15,257 bases of DNA, from contig JBFXFO010000096.1 in assembly GCA_050178915.1 (NCBI GenBank), positions 1-15,257 of the forward strand. The letters are read 5' to 3'. The stretch's first letter is position 1, and each line of letters opens with the position of its first letter. Below are positions 8,576 to 14,641 of this stretch, one piece after another. The position numbers were made by a program, and so were the translations under genes. The DNA is from JBFXAF01 sp050178915 (lineage in GTDB: Bacteria; Pseudomonadota; Alphaproteobacteria; Rhizobiales; Rhizobiaceae). The notes below the pieces were generated by a model. That model was given only the letters and a program-made list of their open reading frames with translations, was not told the DNA's origin and ran no database searches.

Positions 8576-8821
8576 ATGGCTGGCGGCACAATTCCGCATT
8601 TCCAGAACGATGCAGGCCATGCGGCGATCGAAATCGGCGTGAAGGAATTCATGTGCGTCGGCGCCAACCCGCCCTACGACCATCCGCATGTTTTCCTCGA
8701 CATGGGGCATGATGCCGAGAAGGTCTGTCCGTACTGCTCGACGCTCTACCGCTATTCGCCCTCTCTGAAGGCCAGCGAGACGCGCCCGGAAGGCTGCCTC
8801 TTCCTCGACCGCGCCGCCTAG
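8576..8821 (+). CDS. CHCC-type zinc-finger protein (NDUFS6-like)
   Basis: An 81-residue soluble protein with one zinc-binding knuckle: C27, H36, C51 and C54, spaced C-x8-H-x14-C-x2-C. This is the zf-CHCC pattern shared with the C-terminal domain of the mitochondrial complex I accessory subunit NDUFS6 (13 kDa), which has bacterial relatives in alphaproteobacteria. A role around respiratory complex I is known for the eukaryotic homologue; for this free-standing version it is an inference. The start is well supported by GGGAG 6 nt before the ATG. A flavin monooxygenase gene follows 15 nt after the stop, suggesting a two-gene unit. The gene is divergent from ppk. Confidence 0.9.
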   Translation: MAGGTIPHFQNDAGHAAIEIGVKEFMCVGANPPYDHPHVFLDMGHDAEKVCPYCSTLYRYSPSLKASETRPEGCLFLDRAA

Positions 8822-8836
8822 GCCGGCCCTGCCGCC

Positions 8837-10066
8837 ATGACCGAGACCCGCTCGCGACAGATCATCGTCGCCGGTGCGGGCATCGCAGGGCTCACCGCGG
8901 CAATCGCGTTCGCCCGGCATGGCTTTGCCGTGCGCGTGTACGAGAAGGCGACGAAGATCGAAGAGATCGGCGCCGGCATCCAGCTTTCCCCGAACGCCAG
9001 CCGCCTGCTCGACGATCTCGGCCTGCTCGATTCGCTGATGCCCGCGGCGAGCCAGCCTGAGGCGGTGGTGCTGCGCAGCGCCCGCAGCAAGAATCTCAAG
9101 GAACTCGCGCGAGTGCCGCTGCGTCCAACCGCCGAAGAGCGGTGGGGTGCCCCCTACCTGGTGATGCATCGCGCCGACCTGCAGAGCGCGCTTCTCTCCT
9201 ACGCCCGTCATCAGGCCGACATCACCATCACCACCGGCGCCGCCGTGCGGGACATGGCGCTGCATCCGTTCGGCGTAACCGCCTCGATCGACGTCGACGG
9301 CCGTGTGATCGACGCCAAAGGTCTGCTGTTGGTCGGCGCGGACGGCGTGTGGTCGTCCATTCGCGGGCTCGCGGGCGATGCCGGCAAGAGCAAGTTCACC
9401 GGCAAGATCGCATGGCGCGCCACGATCCGCAGCGAAGGGGCGGCAGCGGCCCTGCTCGGCAACCCGGCAGATGTCGTCACCGCCTTCCTGGCGAAGGATG
9501 CGCATCTCATCGCCTATCCGGTGCGAGCGGGCGCGGCAATCAACCTCGTCGCGGTGACGGAGGGCGACGGAGAGGTGCTTCGCTGGGACGGGCGGGCCGA
9601 GACCGCACTCCTGAAGCGCGCGTTGCGCAGCGCTGCGCCGCCGATCCGCCAGCTCATCGACGAAGCCGGCACGTGGACGACGTGGCCGATCCACACCGTC
9701 GATCCGGCCATGCCGTGGACAATCAGCGGCGGGGTGGCGCTGATTGGCGATGCCGCGCATGCGATGACGCCCTATGCGGCGCAGGGCGCAGCCATGGCGA
9801 TCGAGGACGCCGTGCTGCTGGCCGATCGCGTCGCGACCGCGCCCGGCGACATCGCCACGGCGCTGACCAGCTGGGAGCGCGAGCGTCGCGCGCGCGTCGC
9901 CCGGGTGATGAAGCGCGGAGCCCTGAACGAGCGTGCGTGGCACGCGCGCGGGCCCGTCGTGCTGGTGCGCAACATGGTGCTGCGCAGCCGCTCCAGCGAA
10001 AGGCTCGCCGCCGACCTCGACTGGCTCTACGGCTGGAGAGGCGACATCAGGGCCGAGCCGTCATAG
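8837..10066 (+). CDS. FAD-dependent class A monooxygenase, salicylate hydroxylase-like
   Basis: A 409-residue NAD(P)H-dependent flavoprotein of the aromatic hydroxylase type. The FAD Rossmann motif is VAGAGIAGL (11-19), with the ribose-binding acidic residue E36 in VYEK. The DG motif is GADGVWSSIR (167-176), and the second FAD/ribityl motif is GDAAHAMTPYAAQG (304-317), followed by AIEDAVLLAD. Overall resemblance is to salicylate 1-monooxygenase / 3-hydroxybenzoate 6-hydroxylase-like proteins, but the substrate cannot be read from sequence and no catabolic genes lie nearby. It lies 15 nt after the zinc-finger gene with no obvious Shine-Dalgarno, so it may depend on translation of that gene. 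Its last 40 bp overlap the tail of the convergent DUF2459 gene. Confidence 0.9.
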   Translation: MTETRSRQIIVAGAGIAGLTAAIAFARHGFAVRVYEKATKIEEIGAGIQLSPNASRLLDDLGLLDSLMPAASQPEAVVLRSARSKNLKELARVPLRPTAEERWGAPYLVMHRADLQSALLSYARHQADITITTGAAVRDMALHPFGVTASIDVDGRVIDAKGLLLVGADGVWSSIRGLAGDAGKSKFTGKIAWRATIRSEGAAAALLGNPADVVTAFLAKDAHLIAYPVRAGAAINLVAVTEGDGEVLRWDGRAETALLKRALRSAAPPIRQLIDEAGTWTTWPIHTVDPAMPWTISGGVALIGDAAHAMTPYAAQGAAMAIEDAVLLADRVATAPGDIATALTSWERERRARVARVMKRGALNERAWHARGPVVLVRNMVLRSRSSERLAADLDWLYGWRGDIRAEPS

Positions 10067-10719
10067 AGCGAAAGCGACACGTCCAGCGATTGCGGCAACG
10101 GGTTCCACCAGCCCGTGCGCAGGCCTGCCGCGCGCAGCGCGGCGGCGGTCCAGACGTTGCATCCAGCCAGCGCGTTGAAGGGGCCATGCGCCTCGAAGAA
10201 CGCATCATGCTCCCCATAGGAAGTGCCGGGGATGCGGATCGGGCGGCCGTCCGTGCCTGTCACGAAACTCCGGTTGATGTAATCGATCAGGCGGGCATAG
10301 CCGGCCTCGTCGAGCTGCAATTGCCTGACCGCCGGATGGCTCGTGTCGATCTCGCCGGTGGCCTGCACGTGCATGACCGCGTCGTCGATGGTGAACGCCT
10401 TGAACAACGGTCCCGGCTTCAGCTCTGACCAGGTCGGCGTCTCGATGTAGAAGGCGCGGCTGCCCCAGCCGAACATCATCCAGCGCGCGGCCGGCTCGGA
10501 AAAGGGCGGCGTTTCGCGCAGCCACGGAAGCGCCTCCACGAGCCCGGCATCAAGTTCGAGCGCGATATCGGTGTGGATCGGATTGGCGATCAGCAGGATG
10601 CGGCGGACCGCCGGACCCTGCCCTTCCGGTGCAAACAGCGGCCGTGGAACGACAGCACCAAGCACCGCGATCGAGGCGATTGCGGCCAGAACGAGCGCGA
10701 GGCCACGCAGGAACCGCAT
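10027..10719 (-). CDS. DUF2459 / TIGR02117 family protein, membrane-anchored or exported
   Basis: A 230-residue protein of unknown function. A basic N-terminus (MRFLR) and a hydrophobic segment (about 6-24) look like an uncleaved signal anchor or signal peptide, so the rest is probably periplasmic. The family blocks NPIHTDIAL (H49) and GCNVWTAAAL (C187) are present. That His-then-Cys order recalls circularly permuted NlpC/P60-like papain-fold enzymes, but an enzymatic role is only my inference. It starts 14 nt after the aapP stop on the same strand, so it is probably the last gene of the aap transcript. A longer in-frame start inside aapP is possible but unnecessary, since family homology begins after the hydrophobic segment. 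The stop lies 40 bp inside the convergent monooxygenase gene. Confidence 0.85.
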   Translation of the reverse strand: MRFLRGLALVLAAIASIAVLGAVVPRPLFAPEGQGPAVRRILLIANPIHTDIALELDAGLVEALPWLRETPPFSEPAARWMMFGWGSRAFYIETPTWSELKPGPLFKAFTIDDAVMHVQATGEIDTSHPAVRQLQLDEAGYARLIDYINRSFVTGTDGRPIRIPGTSYGEHDAFFEAHGPFNALAGCNVWTAAALRAAGLRTGWWNPLPQSLDVSLSLYDGSALMSPLQP

Positions 10720-10733
10720 CGTCCCGGCCAGTG

Positions 10734-11537
10734 TCAGTGCAGGATTTGGCTGAGGAAGAGTTTGGTGCGCTCGTGCTGCGGGTTCTCGAAGAACTCCTTC
10801 GGCTTGTTCTGCTCGACGATCTGCCCCTGATCCATGAAGATCACGCGGTTGGCGACCTTGCGCGCGAAACCCATCTCGTGCGTGACGCAGAGCATGGTCA
10901 TGCCCTCCTCGGCGAGATCGACCATCGTCTCCAGCACTTCCTTGATCATCTCCGGGTCGAGCGCCGAAGTCGGCTCGTCGAACAGCATGATGCGCGGGTT
11001 CATGCACAGCGATCGGGCGATGGCGACGCGCTGCTGCTGGCCGCCGGAGAGCTGGCCCGGGTATTTGTGCGCCTGCTCGGGGATCTTCACCCGCGTCAGG
11101 TACTCCATCGCAACCTCCTCGGCCTGCCGGCGCGGCATCTTGCGCACCCAGATCGGCGCCAGCGTGCAGTTCTCGAGGATGGTCAGGTGCGGAAACAGGT
11201 TGAAGTGCTGGAACACCATGCCGACCTCGCGGCGCACCTCATCGATCTTCTTGAGGTCATTGGTGAGTTCCTTGCCATCGACGACGATCCTCCCCTTCTG
11301 GTGCTCCTCCAGCCGGTTGATGCAGCGGATCATGGTCGACTTGCCGGAGCCCGACGGGCCGCAGATGACGATGCGCTCGCCGCGCATGACCTTCAGGTTG
11401 ATGTCTTTCAGCACATGGAAGTCGCCGTACCATTTGTGCATGCCGACGATCTCGATCGCGACGTCGGTCTCGGAGATGTGCATCTTCGAGCGGTCAGCCT
11501 TGATCTCCTCGGCGCTGACGGCGTTTTCAGTGGCCAT
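10734..11537 (-). CDS. aapP: General L-amino-acid ABC transporter, ATP-binding subunit
   Basis: The cytoplasmic ATPase that drives the Aap importer. In 267 residues it has all ABC motifs: Walker A GPSGSGKST (60-68), Q-loop Q110 in MVFQHFNLFPHL, signature LSGGQQQR (163-170), Walker B IMLFDEP (183-189) and switch H220 in VTHEMG. It belongs to the polar amino-acid (HisP/GlnQ) type. The N-terminal 25 residues before the ABC core are hydrophilic, a modest extension of the kind I associate with rhizobial AapP. The start is supported by AGGGGA 7 nt before the ATG. It lies 39 nt after aapM, and a DUF2459 gene follows after 14 nt. Confidence 0.96.
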   Translation of the reverse strand: MATENAVSAEEIKADRSKMHISETDVAIEIVGMHKWYGDFHVLKDINLKVMRGERIVICGPSGSGKSTMIRCINRLEEHQKGRIVVDGKELTNDLKKIDEVRREVGMVFQHFNLFPHLTILENCTLAPIWVRKMPRRQAEEVAMEYLTRVKIPEQAHKYPGQLSGGQQQRVAIARSLCMNPRIMLFDEPTSALDPEMIKEVLETMVDLAEEGMTMLCVTHEMGFARKVANRVIFMDQGQIVEQNKPKEFFENPQHERTKLFLSQILH

Positions 11538-11576
11538 CGAACATTCCCCTTTTTCGTGGCTCGTTCTCGATCTCGA

Positions 11577-13373
11577 TCATCTGCGGTAGCTCGTGTCGAG
11601 GCGGCGCTCCATGTAGAGCGAGTAGCGCGACATGCCGAAGCAGAAAATCCAGAACACGAAGCCCGCGAAGATCATGCCGGTCATCGGCGTCTGCGGGCTG
11701 ATCCAGTTGGCATCGCTGAAGTTCCGGCGTACGGCGCCGAGCAGGTCGAACATGCTGATGATGTAGACCAGGCTGGTGTCCTTGAAGAGACCGATGAAGG
11801 TGTTGACGATGCCGGGGATCACCAGCTTCAGACCCTGCGGCAGGACGATGAGCCGGGTCTTCTGCCAGTAGCCGAGGCCGAGCGAATCCGCGCCCTCGTA
11901 CTGCCCCTTCGGAATTGCCTGCAGGCCGCCGCGGATGACCTCCGCCATGTAGGCCGAGGCGAACAGAGAGACGCCGATCAGCACGCAGAGGAAGTCGTCG
12001 ATCTTCATGCCATTGGGCATGAACAGCGGCAGCATCTTCGTTGCCATGAAGAGCACGGTGATCAACGGAACGCCGCGCACCATCTCGATGAAGATGACGC
12101 AGAGCAGCTTGACCACCGGAAGCTGTGATCGTCGTCCGAGCGCCAGCGCGATGCCGAGCGGCAGCGACACGACGATGCCCACATAGGACAGCACCAGCGT
12201 GACCATGAAGCCGCCCCAGTCCTTGGTCGGGACGAAGCGCAGTTCGAACAGCCAGTAGTTGCCGCCGACCAGCAGGATGTAGCCGGCGATCGGCAGCGCC
12301 ACGAAGAGCAGCAGCGCGTTGAGGCGCTTGAAAGGCGCTCGCGGGATGAGGAACGGGATCAGCAGTCCGAAGAACAGGGCGCCGGTCAGCATCACGCGCC
12401 AGCGTTCGTCGATCGGATAGAGGTTGAACATGAACTGCGAGAATTTCGCGCCGACGAAAGCCCAGCATGCGCCGGCCCAGCCTTCCGGCTGGACGCCACC
12501 CTGGGAGACCGTCGCGCAGACCGAGCGGTCGGCGCCGGTCCAGGCGGCGTCGATGAACAGCCAGCGCAGCAGGCCCGGCACGGTCAGGTAGATCACCATG
12601 GCGGCGATCACCGTCAACGCAATATCCATTGGCGACGAAAAGAGATTGTCCTGCACCCAGCGCACCGGCCCCTTGTGGCCGGGCGGCGGCGGCTCCGACG
12701 TGGCCAGCGCCTTGCGGACGTAGACGAGATCGCCCTCGATCGGGACCGACGCCTCGGCGACGCCCGGCCTGGCCGGCGGCATCTCCAGCGGCGAAATTTC
12801 CGCATCCATGGGCAATTCCGCCGGCGCCACCGGCTCCGCAACGGATGGCGGCGCAGCATCGGCTGGCCGAGGCACCGCGGCGGCCTGAGGCGGTGCGGCT
12901 TCCGTGGTCTCGACCAGCTTCTCCAACTGGCGGATCAACCGTTCCGCGTCGGAATGAAACCGGTCATGGCTGATCGTCAATGCGTGCCGCCGCGCCAGTT
13001 CGGCCAGTTCGGCCGGCAGCCTGGCTGCCGAGGGCATCTCGGTTCCGTTGATCAGGATCGGCACCACGCGGATGCCGCGCTCAAGCGCAGCCAGCAATTC
13101 GATCCGCACGAAATCCGCAGGATCGTCGAGACGGCGCATGCCTTGCGCGTCACGCACCTCCTCCCAACGCGGTCCGATCAGGGCGAGGAAGACATTGCAG
13201 GAGCTCACAGCCTCGCGCAGCACGCCGGTGAAATCTGCGCCTGCAGGGATGGAATCCACATCCATGAAGACAGCATCGCTGCCGAAGCGCGCGACCAGAC
13301 GGTCATGCAGGCGGCCGGCGAAACCGGCGTCGTCGCCGCGGCGATAGTTGATGAAGATGCGCGGCGTGTTCAT
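11577..13373 (-). CDS. aapM: TIR domain fused to general L-amino-acid ABC permease (TIR-AapM)
   Basis: One uninterrupted frame of 598 residues. Residues about 1-155 are a TIR domain; about 156-210 are a Pro/Ala-rich linker; about 215-598 are a full-length AapM inner-membrane permease. The permease part begins YVRKALATSEPPPPGHKGPV, like the usual AapM N-terminus. It has about eight hydrophobic segments, a Cys-containing loop after the first (C286, C303), and the EAA loop that contacts AapP (EVIRGGLQAIPKGQYEGADS, from 478). Basic residues before the first segment place the N-terminus, and so the TIR domain, in the cytoplasm. The ATG at 13373 lies 5 nt after the aapQ stop, where aapM normally starts, with GGAG 11 nt upstream. 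In-frame ATGs at 12809 (M189) and 12782 (M198) could yield a nearly normal AapM. The permease call is firm; the fusion is read directly but unusual. Confidence 0.93.
   Translation of the reverse strand: MNTPRIFINYRRGDDAGFAGRLHDRLVARFGSDAVFMDVDSIPAGADFTGVLREAVSSCNVFLALIGPRWEEVRDAQGMRRLDDPADFVRIELLAALERGIRVVPILINGTEMPSAARLPAELAELARRHALTISHDRFHSDAERLIRQLEKLVETTEAAPPQAAAVPRPADAAPPSVAEPVAPAELPMDAEISPLEMPPARPGVAEASVPIEGDLVYVRKALATSEPPPPGHKGPVRWVQDNLFSSPMDIALTVIAAMVIYLTVPGLLRWLFIDAAWTGADRSVCATVSQGGVQPEGWAGACWAFVGAKFSQFMFNLYPIDERWRVMLTGALFFGLLIPFLIPRAPFKRLNALLLFVALPIAGYILLVGGNYWLFELRFVPTKDWGGFMVTLVLSYVGIVVSLPLGIALALGRRSQLPVVKLLCVIFIEMVRGVPLITVLFMATKMLPLFMPNGMKIDDFLCVLIGVSLFASAYMAEVIRGGLQAIPKGQYEGADSLGLGYWQKTRLIVLPQGLKLVIPGIVNTFIGLFKDTSLVYIISMFDLLGAVRRNFSDANWISPQTPMTGMIFAGFVFWIFCFGMSRYSLYMERRLDTSYRR
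12909..13373 (-). other. TIR-domain-encoding segment at the 5' end of aapM
   Basis: Residues 1-155 of the fusion show the bacterial TIR pattern in order. Box 1 is RIFINYRRGDD (5-15). VFMDVDSIPAGADF (35-48) follows, then CNVFLALIGPRW (59-70), then DFVRIELLAALERGIRVVPILI (from 87), and finally the LPAELAELARRHALTIS block (119-135). E92 in the DFVRIE segment sits where the catalytic glutamate of NAD-cleaving TIR domains is found. Known bacterial TIR domains are NADases or signalling modules, often in phage defence; activity here is untested. The segment shows no obvious base-composition break from aapQ or the permease part. Confidence 0.9.
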
Positions 13374-13378
13374 GGCGC

Positions 13379-14569
13379 TCACCGCTCCACCAACGCGACG
13401 CGCGTGTTGAACCAGTTCATGAACAGCGAGGTGAGCAGGCTGATCGAGAGATACACGACCATCCAGATGATGACGATCTGGATGGAATTGCCGCTCTTGT
13501 TCAAAATCGTTCCGCCAACGCTGACGAGATCGGCATAACCGGCCGCAATGGCGAGCGAGGAGTTCTTGGTCAGGTTCAGATACTGGCTGGTCAGCGGCGG
13601 CACAATGATGCGCATCGCCTGCGGCACGATGACGAGCCGCATCGCCAGGCTGGGCCGAAGCCCGAGCGCATAGGACGCCTCGGTCTGCCCGCGCCCGACA
13701 CCGCGCACGCCGGCCCGCACGATCTCCGCGATGAACGACGCCGTGTAGAGCGACAGCGACAGGTAGAGCGCCAGGAACTCCGGCGCGATGGAAAAGCCTC
13801 CACGTGCCTGGAACGGGCCGAACACGGGGACGTCGAAGCTGATCGGGAAGCCCATCAGCGCCAGCGCCAGCAGCGGCAGGCCGATCAGAAGCGCGATGCT
13901 GGTCAACAGCACGGGAAACCGCTGGCCGGTGGCTCGCTGCCGCGCTTTGGCGCGGCGGGCGACGAAGAAGGACATGCCGATGGCGACAAGCAGCGCGACG
14001 CCGGCAAGCCAAGAGCCCGCTTCCCAGATCGGCAGAGGAAAGGTGAAGCCGCGGTTGGAGAGCAGAGCACCGAACGGCAACAGGAAGCTGTCGCGCGGCT
14101 GCGGCAGGATCGCGACAACCCCGAGATACCAGAACAGGATCACCAGCAGCGGCGGGATGTTGCGGAAGAGCTCGACATAGACCGTGCAGATCGTCCTGAT
14201 GAGCCAATTGCCCGACAGCCGCCCGATGCCGACGATGAATCCGACGATGGTGGCCGTCACGATGCCGGCCGCGGCGATGAGCAACGTGTTGAGGAAACCG
14301 GCGATGAGCGCCTGAGTGTAGGTCGAGTCAGCCGAATAGGGGATGAGCGCCTGGCTCAGGTCGAAGCCGGCGCGCTCGTCGAGGAAGCCGAACGAGATCG
14401 AGCGGCCCGCATCGGCCAGATTCTGGCGCGTGTTGTAGACGATCCAGGCGACGAACGCGCACAGCGCGACGAAGACGACAACCTGGAAGAAAATGCCACG
14501 GACGACAGGATTGTAGATCAGCGGCACCCGTTCCGGTGTGTCACTGCGCAGAACCCGGTCGGTGGGCAT
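13379..14569 (-). CDS. aapQ: General L-amino-acid ABC transporter, permease subunit AapQ
   Basis: Inner-membrane permease that pairs with AapM to form the channel of the broad-specificity amino-acid importer. At 396 residues it has the long form typical of Aap permeases (HisM-type permeases are about half that length), with around eight hydrophobic segments. The first is near residues 25-45 and is followed by a large hydrophilic loop. The EAA motif EIVRAGVRGVGRGQTEASYALGL lies in the last third, before the final two hydrophobic segments. The ATG at 14569 has GGGAG 5 nt upstream. It lies 72 nt after aapJ, with a GC-rich hairpin between, and 5 nt before the TIR-AapM gene, so the two permeases are probably translated together. 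Confidence 0.95.
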   Translation of the reverse strand: MPTDRVLRSDTPERVPLIYNPVVRGIFFQVVVFVALCAFVAWIVYNTRQNLADAGRSISFGFLDERAGFDLSQALIPYSADSTYTQALIAGFLNTLLIAAAGIVTATIVGFIVGIGRLSGNWLIRTICTVYVELFRNIPPLLVILFWYLGVVAILPQPRDSFLLPFGALLSNRGFTFPLPIWEAGSWLAGVALLVAIGMSFFVARRAKARQRATGQRFPVLLTSIALLIGLPLLALALMGFPISFDVPVFGPFQARGGFSIAPEFLALYLSLSLYTASFIAEIVRAGVRGVGRGQTEASYALGLRPSLAMRLVIVPQAMRIIVPPLTSQYLNLTKNSSLAIAAGYADLVSVGGTILNKSGNSIQIVIIWMVVYLSISLLTSLFMNWFNTRVALVER

Positions 14570-14599
14570 CGCATCTCCCTTCGAGCGGCACGAGGGGAT

Positions 14600-14627
14600 G
14601 CCGGAGGGCGGCTTTCGCCCCCCCGGC
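14600..14627 (-). terminator. GC-rich intercistronic hairpin between aapJ and aapQ
   Basis: On the minus strand an imperfect inverted repeat, GCC plus seven G plus C, faces GCCGCCCTCCGGC across a GAAA tetraloop (14616-14613). The inner stem is about eight pairs with one mismatch; a two-base bulge separates it from three outer pairs. No U-run follows, so it is unlikely to be a full terminator. In binding-protein transporter operons such hairpins often stabilise the upstream mRNA or attenuate readthrough, making the binding protein more abundant than the permeases; that role here is inferred. Confidence 0.5.
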
Positions 14628-14641
14628 GGTTCAGATTGCGA

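Noticed and set aside
10720..11007. A longer DUF2459 protein starting inside aapP
   Set aside because: The extra N-terminal residues are aapP read out of frame, and the signal-anchor-like N-terminus starts naturally at 10719.
12909..13373. Recent horizontal insertion of the TIR segment by a mobile element
   Set aside because: No inverted or direct repeats, no transposase and no visible composition break flank the segment, so a recent insertion is not supported.
13374..14207. Extension of the aapM frame upstream to 14207, which would make an 876-residue protein
   Set aside because: The upstream 278 codons are aapQ read in another frame, give low-complexity sequence, and would overlap aapQ. 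The ATG at 13373 begins exactly at TIR homology.
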